Below, in pieces: positions 1-7,805 of a stretch of DNA of 64,000 bases (position 1 is its first letter; each line of letters begins with the position of its first letter). Source of the stretch: Arthrobacter sp. ISL-5 (GTDB lineage: Bacteria > Actinomycetota > Actinomycetes > Actinomycetales > Micrococcaceae); assembly GCF_018613835.1 (NCBI RefSeq), contig NZ_JAGGPM010000001.1, positions 57,548 to 121,547 of the forward strand, read 5' to 3'. The position numbers were made by a program, and so were the translations under genes. The notes under the pieces are model-generated. The model did not search any database, was not told the origin of the DNA, and was given only the letters and a program-made list of their open reading frames with translations.

Positions 1-25
1 GGCAGGAACTGCGAGAGGGTTGGGG

Positions 26-1999
26 TCAGCCGAGGATGGCGCGGGCGATCTCGTCCGCGTCGCGCAGGGTGCGCTGGCCGCTCGCGTAGACCGGGCCGGC
101 CTGCTGGACAGCTTCGGCGGCGATGGCCGTTCCCCACTGCGACGCCGAGAGCTGAAGCCCCAGCACGAAGAGGCGTTCGGCGACTTCGCCGTTGGCGGCC
201 ACCGGACGGTAGGGATGCGGGCTGACGTCCAGCCCCGATGCCTGCACCGGCGTGCCCTCGACGGTCATCATGGTCCGCGGGCGCACCAGGCCGTCGGCGA
301 GGAGCTGTTCCAGGAGCGGCGACTCGTTGACGGACACCCGGTTGGCCGGCGCCAGGGCCTCGACCATGGTCCGCGCCTCCGCGGCGCCGTCGTGGACCCA
401 CGGGGAAGCGGCCGTGAAGACGCCCTTGCTCCGGTCGAGCCCGAACTTGGGGTCCGGCCCGACGAAGCTGACCACGCCCGCGCGGGCGAGCGCCGCCAGC
501 TGCTCCGCCCGGAGGGCCGGCGGTCCGCTGGCGAGGCCTTCCACGAACGACTCAAACCAGCCACGCAGCCCGGCGACCCACGACTCGTCGGTGATGCCGC
601 CGTCGGCCACCACTGATTTCAGCACGGCGCGTCCGTGGTGCAGCGCGCCGATGGCCATCTTGACGGGGTCGTCCTCGCCCAGGGCTGAACGGCGGGCGTC
701 GTCGAGCAGGTAGTCGACGACGGCGGCGTCCAGCTCCGCCCGGGAACCGAAGGACCGGCCGGCCAGCGGAGCCGCGAGGCTGCGCAGGTCCAGCCTGCTG
801 GCGGGGCGGACGTGCCCCGCAATGACGGCGTTGAACGCCTCTTCCCACCTGCCCGTGCTGTGGGCATGCGGGTGCAGGGCCTCATCCAGCTCCGCCAGGA
901 ATGTCGCAGGGTCCCGCACCACGTCGGGCTGCGAGCGCACCAGCGTCGAGTAGTAGGCCCAGAGCGCGTCCCGGTGCAGGAGGGGCCAGAGGTCGTGGTC
1001 GAAGGCCGGGACGATTCCCGCCGCCGCAAACCGCTTCAGGGCGCCTTCCGTGCAGTACCTCAGCGTGACCGACGCCGGGTAGTAGCCGTCGAGGGTGGCC
1101 TTGGAGCGGTACGGGGTTCCGCGCCGGGATGCCGCGATGATCAGCGGTTCCTGGCCCGACGGAAGGTACTCCAGCGTGTCGCCGCCGTCCACGAACTTCC
1201 CGCCGCGGCCCTCCGTGAGCTGGCCCATGACGTCGAAGAAGTTCAGCCCCATCCCGCGGACCAGCACCGGCTCCTGCGCGGGGATGACAGACCAGTCGAC
1301 GTCGGCCGGGACGGCAGGGGGAAGGTAGCGGAGGCCCAGCTGGACGGCGGCCGCCTGCAGCTGGCGCTGTTCGGGGCTGAGGCGCGACGCCAGATGGCCC
1401 AGCGCGAGCACCACCGAATCGACGGCGAGGGTACCGCCGCCGTCCAGGACGACGTCGAACCTTCCGCCCGGCGCCGGACGCACGGCGGCGGCCGACGTTT
1501 CGTGGACGGTGATGGTGACGCCGTCGGGCAGTGCGGCCAGCAGCTCCTCGAACGTGGAGCGCAGGTAGCGCCCGTACAGCGCACGGCTGGGGAAATCGCG
1601 GGACCCCAGCACGGCGAGCTCCGCGAGCTCGTCGTCGGTCAGCGATGGGAGGGGGTCCTGCTGCTGGCGGTCCCGCCAGCGGTCGAACGTGGTGCCGGCA
1701 ACCGGGGCCGCGAGGTCTGGGTCCTCCGGGATGAGGGTGGGGTAAAAGGACTGGGTGTTCATCAGGTACAGCCGCGACTGGCCGGGCTGCCAGACGTGCC
1801 CCGGGCCCGCCGGGTAGGGATCGATCACATCGATGTGCAGCCGGGGTGCCGCGTCCGCGCTCCCGGAGTCCGAAGGAGAATCGAGGTCAGATCCGGACGG
1901 CCGTGCGGCGGCCCAGTTGGCGAGCAGCCGCTCCAGCACGCTGGCACCCCGGGGACCGGCGCCTATCAGTGCCGTTCGGATGCTTTGCGTTGTGACCAC
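26..1999 (-). CDS. FAD/NAD(P)-binding flavoprotein (NAD_binding_9 type)
   Basis: This is a cytoplasmic flavoprotein of about 657 residues. The N-terminus carries a Rossmann dinucleotide motif (ALIGAGPRGASVLERLL) about ten residues from the chosen start, followed by the segment HVWQPGQSRLYLMNT typical of the FAD/NAD(P)-binding family PF13454. I chose the GTG at 1999 because the longer frame runs into the divergently transcribed peptidase gene and its extra N-terminus is low-complexity. The two genes are then 61 bp apart, head to head, and probably share a promoter region. The substrate is unknown. Relatives are usually annotated only as FAD-dependent oxidoreductases. The family is clear but the reaction is not. 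Confidence 0.85.
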   Translation of the reverse strand: MVTTQSIRTALIGAGPRGASVLERLLANWAAARPSGSDLDSPSDSGSADAAPRLHIDVIDPYPAGPGHVWQPGQSRLYLMNTQSFYPTLIPEDPDLAAPVAGTTFDRWRDRQQQDPLPSLTDDELAELAVLGSRDFPSRALYGRYLRSTFEELLAALPDGVTITVHETSAAAVRPAPGGRFDVVLDGGGTLAVDSVVLALGHLASRLSPEQRQLQAAAVQLGLRYLPPAVPADVDWSVIPAQEPVLVRGMGLNFFDVMGQLTEGRGGKFVDGGDTLEYLPSGQEPLIIAASRRGTPYRSKATLDGYYPASVTLRYCTEGALKRFAAAGIVPAFDHDLWPLLHRDALWAYYSTLVRSQPDVVRDPATFLAELDEALHPHAHSTGRWEEAFNAVIAGHVRPASRLDLRSLAAPLAGRSFGSRAELDAAVVDYLLDDARRSALGEDDPVKMAIGALHHGRAVLKSVVADGGITDESWVAGLRGWFESFVEGLASGPPALRAEQLAALARAGVVSFVGPDPKFGLDRSKGVFTAASPWVHDGAAEARTMVEALAPANRVSVNESPLLEQLLADGLVRPRTMMTVEGTPVQASGLDVSPHPYRPVAANGEVAERLFVLGLQLSASQWGTAIAAEAVQQAGPVYASGQRTLRDADEIARAILG

Positions 2000-2060
2000 G
2001 GCATCCAGAGTATCGGCATGTGACTTGCTAGCTGAGCCGGGATGTTGTTTGGATGGGGCG

Positions 2061-4361
2061 ATGACCACCACCGCAGCTGATTCCGCCCCCGCGTCCGGCG
2101 CCGTTCCCCCAGGAACCGCGCCGGAGCCCACCGACGAAAACATCTGGCTTGAGGATATCTACGGTGAGCAGCAGCTGGCCTGGGTCCGTGAGCAGAATGC
2201 CCGCACCGAGGATCTGCTGGAGGACGCGGACTACGCGCGGCTCGAAGGGGAGATCCTTGAGGTGCTCGATTCCACGGACAAGATTGCCATGGTGAACAAG
2301 CGCGGCGACTGGTACTACAACTTCTGGAAGGACCGGCAGAACCCGAAGGGGCTGTGGCGCCGGACCACCTGGGAAAGCTACTGCAGCGACGCCCCCGAAT
2401 GGGAGGTGCTGCTCGATGTGGACGCGCTCGCCGCCGCCGAGGGCGTGGAATGGGTCTTCCACGGAGCGAACTTCCTCCGGCCCGAACCCGGCCAGCCCTA
2501 CCGGCGTGCCCTCGTGGCGCTCTCCCCCGACGGCGGCGACGCCAACCGCCACCGCGAGTTCGACGTCGAGTCCCTCAGTTTCGTGGCGGCCGCCGCCGGC
2601 GGCTTTGACCTGCCGACGGCGAAGGGCAACGCCTCGTGGCTGGATGCGGACACGCTGCTGGTCGCCAGCACCGCCGAAGACCTGCCCGGGACGGCGTCCT
2701 CCTACGCACGGACCGGCGTGAAGCTGCGCCGGGGCCAGTCGCTCGCCGACGCGCCCCGGATCTTCGAGATCCCCGAGGGCCACATGATGGCGATCGTGGC
2801 CCACGACTCCACGCCCGGGTTTGAACGGACGTTCGCGGTGGACTGGATCGACTTCTACAACCGGAGCACGTCGGTGCTGCGGGACGGCGAGTGGGTGCCT
2901 GTGGATGTGCCCACGGATGTCAACCTCAGCGCGCACCGGAACTGGCTGCTCTTCCGTCCGCAGTCCGAGTGGACCGTGGACGGCACCAGCTATCCGGCCG
3001 GTTCGCTCCTGGCCGCGGACTTTGAGGGCTTCCTCGCCGGCCAGCGCGGGCTGACGGTTCTGTTCACCCCGGACGAGCACACGTCCCTGCAGTCCTGGAG
3101 CTGGACCCGGAACTTCCTGCTGCTGAACCTGCTGCGGGACGTCTCCTCGGAAATCCGGGTGCTGGATCCGTCGCAGCCCGGCTCCCGGGACGGTTCGGGG
3201 TCCGGCGCGTGGGCCTCCACCGTGCTCGACGCCTGCCCGCCGCTGCACGACGTCAACGCCTTTGCCGTGGACGACGAAGATGAGGCCGACGGCGATTCCG
3301 ACGGCGGCAGGCACTCCGCCGGACCGGCCGGGGCCGGCGACGACTTCTGGCTCGTGGCCACCGGCTTCACGACGCCCAGCACGCTGACCCGCGGCAGGCT
3401 GACGCGGCAGCCTGCCGGCGGCGCCTCCGAAGGTCCCGCCGCGGGGGTGGTGAGCAGCCATGCGGCAGTCAAGACGTCGCCGTCGTTCTTCAACGAGGCC
3501 GACTACGAGGTGCAGCAGCACTTCGCGGTGTCCGAGGACGGCACGAAAGTGCCGTACTTCCAGGTCGCGGCACGCAACCTGGTGCTCGACGGTCAGAACC
3601 CCACGCAGCTCTCCGGCTATGGCGGCTTCGAGGTCTCCCGGACCCCGGCCTACAGCGGCGCCATCGGGCGGGCCTGGCTCGAGCGGCGCACCGGCGGCAG
3701 CGCGGACAACGGCGGCGTTGCGGACGGACACCCGGTCCACAGCCGCGGCGGTGTCTACGTCGTGGCCAACATCCGCGGCGGCGGGGAGTACGGCCCGTCG
3801 TGGCACCGGGCCGCGCTGCGGGAAAAGCGCCACCGGGCCTACGAGGACTTCGCCGCGGTCGCCAGGCACCTGATTTCCCGGGGCGTCACCTCCCGGGAGC
3901 GCCTCGGCTGCGTGGGGGGCTCCAACGGCGGGCTGCTCGTGGGCAACATGCTGACGCGCTACCCCGAGCTGTTCGGCGCCGTCTCGTGCGGGGTGCCGCT
4001 GCTGGACATGCGCCGGTACACGAAACTCTCGGCCGGCCACTCGTGGATCGCCGAGTACGGCGATCCGGATGTTCCGGAGCATTGGGAGTTCATCAGGACG
4101 TTCTCGCCGTACCACCTGCTCAAGGACGGCGTGGACTACCCGGAAACCTTCATCTGGACGGCCACCTCGGATGACCGGGTGGGCCCGGTGCAGGCCCGCA
4201 AGATGGCTGCGCGCATGCTGGCCATGGGCATCCCCAACGTGTGGTTCCACGAGGCCTTGGAAGGTGGGCACGCCGGGGCGTCGGACAACAGGCAGGCAGC
4301 CGCACTCCAGAGCCGCAGCCAGCACTTCCTCTGGCGCTCGCTGGCCGGCGGGACTGCTTGA
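2061..4361 (+). CDS. Prolyl oligopeptidase family serine peptidase (S9A)
   Basis: A 766-residue cytoplasmic peptidase with the S9 layout: an N-terminal beta-propeller region (roughly residues 20-480) and a C-terminal alpha/beta hydrolase domain. The nucleophile is Ser621 in GGSNGGLL, the acid lies in the SDDRV segment (Asp704 or Asp705), and the catalytic His737 is in EGGHAG. S9A enzymes cleave short peptides after proline or related residues. ATG 2061 is chosen because residues upstream in the same frame overlap the divergent flavoprotein gene. The propeller contains an Asp/Gly-rich insertion near residues 410-430 and several low-complexity linkers, so cleavage specificity cannot be predicted. 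Confidence 0.92.
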   Translation: MTTTAADSAPASGAVPPGTAPEPTDENIWLEDIYGEQQLAWVREQNARTEDLLEDADYARLEGEILEVLDSTDKIAMVNKRGDWYYNFWKDRQNPKGLWRRTTWESYCSDAPEWEVLLDVDALAAAEGVEWVFHGANFLRPEPGQPYRRALVALSPDGGDANRHREFDVESLSFVAAAAGGFDLPTAKGNASWLDADTLLVASTAEDLPGTASSYARTGVKLRRGQSLADAPRIFEIPEGHMMAIVAHDSTPGFERTFAVDWIDFYNRSTSVLRDGEWVPVDVPTDVNLSAHRNWLLFRPQSEWTVDGTSYPAGSLLAADFEGFLAGQRGLTVLFTPDEHTSLQSWSWTRNFLLLNLLRDVSSEIRVLDPSQPGSRDGSGSGAWASTVLDACPPLHDVNAFAVDDEDEADGDSDGGRHSAGPAGAGDDFWLVATGFTTPSTLTRGRLTRQPAGGASEGPAAGVVSSHAAVKTSPSFFNEADYEVQQHFAVSEDGTKVPYFQVAARNLVLDGQNPTQLSGYGGFEVSRTPAYSGAIGRAWLERRTGGSADNGGVADGHPVHSRGGVYVVANIRGGGEYGPSWHRAALREKRHRAYEDFAAVARHLISRGVTSRERLGCVGGSNGGLLVGNMLTRYPELFGAVSCGVPLLDMRRYTKLSAGHSWIAEYGDPDVPEHWEFIRTFSPYHLLKDGVDYPETFIWTATSDDRVGPVQARKMAARMLAMGIPNVWFHEALEGGHAGASDNRQAAALQSRSQHFLWRSLAGGTA

Positions 4362-4469
4362 TGCGGCAGTCCCCGCCCTGCCCGGGCTGACACCTCCGGG
4401 CTCCGGCGGCGGCCGTTTTGCACTGTATGGCCGGTTCTGCGTATCCTTGGTTGGCTAGTAATAGCAATT

Positions 4470-4557
4470 GGAGACGTGCCAGAGCGGCCGAATGGGCTTC
4501 ACTGCTAATGAAGTGTGGGGCACAACTCCACCGGGGGTTCAAATCCCCCCGTCTCCG
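4470..4557 (+). tRNA. tRNA-Ser (anticodon GCU)
   Basis: An 88-nt class II tRNA. The acceptor stem GGAGACG (4470-4476) pairs perfectly with CGTCTCC (4550-4556). The anticodon loop reads CTGCTAA, giving GCU. A long variable arm (GTGTGGGGCACAAC) and a GGTTCAAAT T-loop are present. CCA is not encoded. It is followed at once by an intrinsic terminator. Confidence 0.97.
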
Positions 4558-4562
4558 CGTTT

Positions 4563-4590
4563 GGCCCCGGTCTTAGGACCGGGGCCTTTT
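4563..4590 (+). terminator. Intrinsic terminator after tRNA-Ser(GCU)
   Basis: Perfect 10-bp stem (GGCCCCGGTC / GACCGGGGCC) with loop TTAG, followed by TTTT. It starts six bases after the tRNA discriminator. Confidence 0.93.
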
Positions 4591-4602
4591 GCGTTCCCGG
4601 GC

Positions 4603-4653
4603 GCATCCGTCCGGGGCCTGCATCCGTCCCGGGTCTGCATCCGTCCGGGTCGC
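4603..4653 (+). repeat. Three 17-bp tandem repeats
   Basis: Three copies of a 17-bp unit, each beginning GCATCCGTCC (4603, 4620, 4637). They lie between the tRNA terminator and the start of the next gene and have no evident coding role. Confidence 0.8.
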
Positions 4654-4698
4654 GGACGGACGGCGCGGCCGTCCCCTTTACGGTGGCAGGATATTCGC

Positions 4699-6309
4699 AT
4701 GACTGGCAACGAGGCATTCGACGTGATCATCGTGGGCGGCGGGCATAACGGGCTGGCGGCCGCGGCCTACCTTTCCGGGGCCGGACAGCGGGTGCTGGTA
4801 CTGGAGAGGCTCGGCCATGCCGGCGGTGCCGCCGTTTCCGCCCAGGCGTTCGACGGCGTCGACGCCCGCCTGTCCCGCTACTCATATTTGGTCAGCCTCC
4901 TGCCGCGGCAGATCATCGACGACCTCGGCCTGAACCTCCGGCTGGCCCGCCGCCGGTATTCCTCCTACACGCCTGACCCGTCGCACCCGGGCCGCGGCCT
5001 TCTCATCGACAACGGCGACGCCGGCGGCACGGCCGCATCGTTCACCGCCATTGGCGCGCCCGCCGGTGAGGCCGAGGCGTTCGACAAGTTCTACGGCAAC
5101 TGCCGCAAACTTACCGAAGCCCTGTGGCCCACCATGCTGTCCCCGCTGCCGACCAGGGCGGAGGCGAGGCGGCTGGCGGAGGCCGCCGGGGCAACAGAGG
5201 CCTGGGACGCGGTCATGGAGCGGCCCATCGGCGAGTCCATCGCCGCGTCGCTCCAGCACGGCCTGGTGCGCGGGGTGGTGCTCACTGACGCCCTGATCGG
5301 GACGTTCGCGCAGGCCGGCAGCGAAGACCTGCAGCAGAACATCTGCTTCCTGTACCACCTGATCGGCGGCGGCACCGGCGACTGGGATGTTCCGATCGGC
5401 GGCATGGGGGCGGTGTCCGGCGAACTGGAACGGGCCGCACGGGAGGCAGGGGCCACGGTCCTCACCGGCGCGGAGGTGACGGGCGTCGACCCGACGGGAA
5501 CCGTCACCTACACGTGCGCGGGCGAGGACCGCGTGGCCGCGGCCAGCTGGGTCCTCGCCAACGTGGCCCCTGCCGTGCTGGCGAGGCTGCGGACGGGCGG
5601 GGCGGCTTCCAGCCAGGAGGACCCGAACCCCACCCACTCGCGCGAAGGGGCCCAGGTCAAGGTGAACCTGCTCCTGAAGAGGCTCCCGCGGCTGCTGGAC
5701 CAGACGGTCAGTCCGGAAGCTGCCTTCGGCGGCACCTTCCACATCAACGAGACCTGGGACCAGCTTGACCGGGCCTACCGGACGGCGGAAGCCGGGGCCA
5801 TTCCCCGGCCCCTGCCGTGCGAGATCTACTGCCACTCGCTGACGGACCCCACCATCCTGTCGCCGGAGTTGCAGGCGGCCGGCGCCCAGACGCTGACCGT
5901 GTTCGGACTCCACGTCCCGGACCGCCTCATCAGCGAAGCGAACAACGACGCTCGCCGCGCCGAACTCCAGGCGGCCGTGCTCAGCTCCCTGAACTCCGTG
6001 CTCGCAGAGCCCATCGAAGACCTCCTCCTGACGGCCCCGGACGGGAGCCCCTGCATCGAAACCAAGACCACGCTGGACATCCAGCGGGCCGTCGGCATGC
6101 CGCGCGGCAACATCTTCCACGGAGGCCTGGACTGGCCCTTCGTGGACGACGGGACACCGCTGGACACCCCGGCCCGCCGCTGGGGCGTCGCCACCTCCGA
6201 TGACCGCATTCTGCTGTGCGGCTCCGGCGCCCGCCGGGGCGGGGCCGTCAGCGCAATCGGCGGCCACAACGCCGCCATGGCCGTCCTGGAACTGGCGCGG
6301 GGTTCATGA
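4699..6309 (+). CDS. NAD(P)/FAD-dependent oxidoreductase (CrtI / PYROXD2-like)
   Basis: A 536-residue flavoprotein of the phytoene-desaturase superfamily. The N-terminal FAD motif VIIVGGGHNGLAAAAYL is followed by the conserved ERLGHAGGAA. The C-terminus has the second FAD-contact block (LLCGSGARRGGAVSAIGGHNAA). ATG 4699 is chosen because an in-frame extension would run through the upstream tRNA. The stop overlaps the next gene by ATGA, so the two are probably co-transcribed. There are no crtB- or crtE-like genes nearby, so a carotenoid role is not supported. PYROXD2-type enzymes are alternatives of unknown substrate. Confidence 0.87.
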   Translation: MTGNEAFDVIIVGGGHNGLAAAAYLSGAGQRVLVLERLGHAGGAAVSAQAFDGVDARLSRYSYLVSLLPRQIIDDLGLNLRLARRRYSSYTPDPSHPGRGLLIDNGDAGGTAASFTAIGAPAGEAEAFDKFYGNCRKLTEALWPTMLSPLPTRAEARRLAEAAGATEAWDAVMERPIGESIAASLQHGLVRGVVLTDALIGTFAQAGSEDLQQNICFLYHLIGGGTGDWDVPIGGMGAVSGELERAAREAGATVLTGAEVTGVDPTGTVTYTCAGEDRVAAASWVLANVAPAVLARLRTGGAASSQEDPNPTHSREGAQVKVNLLLKRLPRLLDQTVSPEAAFGGTFHINETWDQLDRAYRTAEAGAIPRPLPCEIYCHSLTDPTILSPELQAAGAQTLTVFGLHVPDRLISEANNDARRAELQAAVLSSLNSVLAEPIEDLLLTAPDGSPCIETKTTLDIQRAVGMPRGNIFHGGLDWPFVDDGTPLDTPARRWGVATSDDRILLCGSGARRGGAVSAIGGHNAAMAVLELARGS

Positions 6310-7805
6310 GCAGGGAAGCAGGCGCCCCGGGCCAGGAGACGACGGCGGCCCAACCGTGGAACCCGCGCCTCGCCTTGCTCGTTGCCGCCACGTTCTTCAT
6401 GGAATTCCTGGACGGGACGGTGCTGACCACAGCCATCCCCAGCATCGCCGTTGACTTCGGTGTGCCGGCTGCCGGCGTGAACATCACCATGACCGCCTAC
6501 CTGATGACGGTGGCCATGGGCATCCCGCTCAGCGGCTGGCTGGCCGAACGGCTCGGCGCACGGCGTGTATTCTGCCTGGCCATTGCCGTCTTCACCGTCG
6601 CTTCCCTGCTCTGCGCGGCGAGCCAGGACCTGACCATGCTGACGCTGAGCCGTGTCCTGCAAGGCTTCGGCGGGGCAATGATGGTCCCCGTCGGCACGCT
6701 GGTGGTGCTCCGCGGGACACCCAAATCGGAGCTGCTCAGGGCCACCGCATATCTCGTGTGGCCGGGGCTCCTGGCGCCGGTGCTGGCGCCGCTGGTGGGC
6801 GGCGCCCTGACGACTTATCTGTCCTGGCACTGGATCTTCCTGATCAACCTGCCGCTGGGCGCCGCGGCTTTCCTGGCCGCCCTGCGACTGGTTCCGGCCG
6901 TGCCTGGCGACCGGCACCGCCGGCTGGACTGGGCGGGGCTGGCCCTCACCACCGCCGGGGTGGGCGCGCTGGTGGTGGGACTCGAGCTGGCCAGCGGCCA
7001 CCCGGAGGGTCCTTGGACCTGGCTCAGCATCGCAACGGGTGTCCTCGCCTTGGCCGCGGCCGCCGTCTGGATGCGGCGAGCAGCCAACCCGCTGTTCGAC
7101 CTGACGGTATTTGCTACGCGGACCTTCCGGGCAACGAACACCGGCGGCTTCATCTACCGGCTGACCATCAGCGCCGTGCCCTTCCTGCTTCCCCTGATGT
7201 TCCAGGAAGGCTTCGGGTGGAGCCCCCTGCACGCGGGCATCATGGTGGCGGCGGTCTTCATCGGGAACATCGGCATCAAGCCTGCCACCACCCCGCTGAT
7301 CAGGCGCTTCGGATTTAAGCCGGTACTTGTTTTTGCTTCCCTCGCCTCGGCAATGACCTTCGCGCTGTGCGCCCTGCTCACTCCGGAAACGCCGGAGCCG
7401 CTGATCTTTGCGCTCCTCGTGTGCAGCGGGGCGCTCCGCTCCATCGGGTTCTCCGCATATGCCTCCGTCCAGTACGCCGACATCGTGCCGGGGCAGCTGA
7501 CGTCGGCGAACGCCGTTTCGGCCGCCTTGGTGCAGCTCGCAACCGGCGCCGGGATCGCCGTCGGCGCGCTGCTGCTCCGCGTTTTCGACTCAGCTGCCGT
7601 CCTGGCCAGCGGGCTGGGAGGCGTGCTGGGCGCCTCGACGGGCGACGGCGGGGTGGCCGCGTACCGGGGCGCCTTCCTGTCCATCGCCGTGCTGATGCTC
7701 CTCAGCACAGTTGACAGCCTCATGCTGCACCGGAACGCCGGGGCCGAGGTCAGCCGGCCTGGGCCAGCGCCAGCGGCAGAACCGCCCCGGCGCCGGCCCG
7801 CCTGA
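6306..7805 (+). CDS. MFS transporter, probable 14-helix DHA2 drug-exporter type
   Basis: A 499-residue hydrophobic protein beginning with the DHA2-like signature FMEFLDGTVLTTAIPSIA. It carries the motif-A segment SGWLAERLGARRVF and motif-C-like runs of glycine and proline in later helices. The length fits 14-helix exporters of the EmrB/QacA group, which use proton motive force to expel lipophilic compounds. The ATGA overlap with the upstream oxidoreductase suggests they form one transcription unit. The 3' end overlaps the convergent helicase gene by 56 bp. The substrate is unknown. Confidence 0.88.
   Translation: MSREAGAPGQETTAAQPWNPRLALLVAATFFMEFLDGTVLTTAIPSIAVDFGVPAAGVNITMTAYLMTVAMGIPLSGWLAERLGARRVFCLAIAVFTVASLLCAASQDLTMLTLSRVLQGFGGAMMVPVGTLVVLRGTPKSELLRATAYLVWPGLLAPVLAPLVGGALTTYLSWHWIFLINLPLGAAAFLAALRLVPAVPGDRHRRLDWAGLALTTAGVGALVVGLELASGHPEGPWTWLSIATGVLALAAAAVWMRRAANPLFDLTVFATRTFRATNTGGFIYRLTISAVPFLLPLMFQEGFGWSPLHAGIMVAAVFIGNIGIKPATTPLIRRFGFKPVLVFASLASAMTFALCALLTPETPEPLIFALLVCSGALRSIGFSAYASVQYADIVPGQLTSANAVSAALVQLATGAGIAVGALLLRVFDSAAVLASGLGGVLGASTGDGGVAAYRGAFLSIAVLMLLSTVDSLMLHRNAGAEVSRPGPAPAAEPPRRRPA

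Noticed and set aside
1833..2060. N-terminal extension of the prolyl oligopeptidase frame
   Set aside because: It overlaps the divergent flavoprotein gene, and its residues have no family similarity. ATG 2061 gives the normal start.
2028..4325. Long open frame antisense to the prolyl oligopeptidase
   Set aside because: It is a shadow in high-GC DNA: no protein-family features, and the sense strand has a complete catalytic triad.
4468..4698. Start of the oxidoreductase frame inside the tRNA-Ser region
   Set aside because: The frame runs through a tRNA and its terminator; the FAD motif begins only after 4699.
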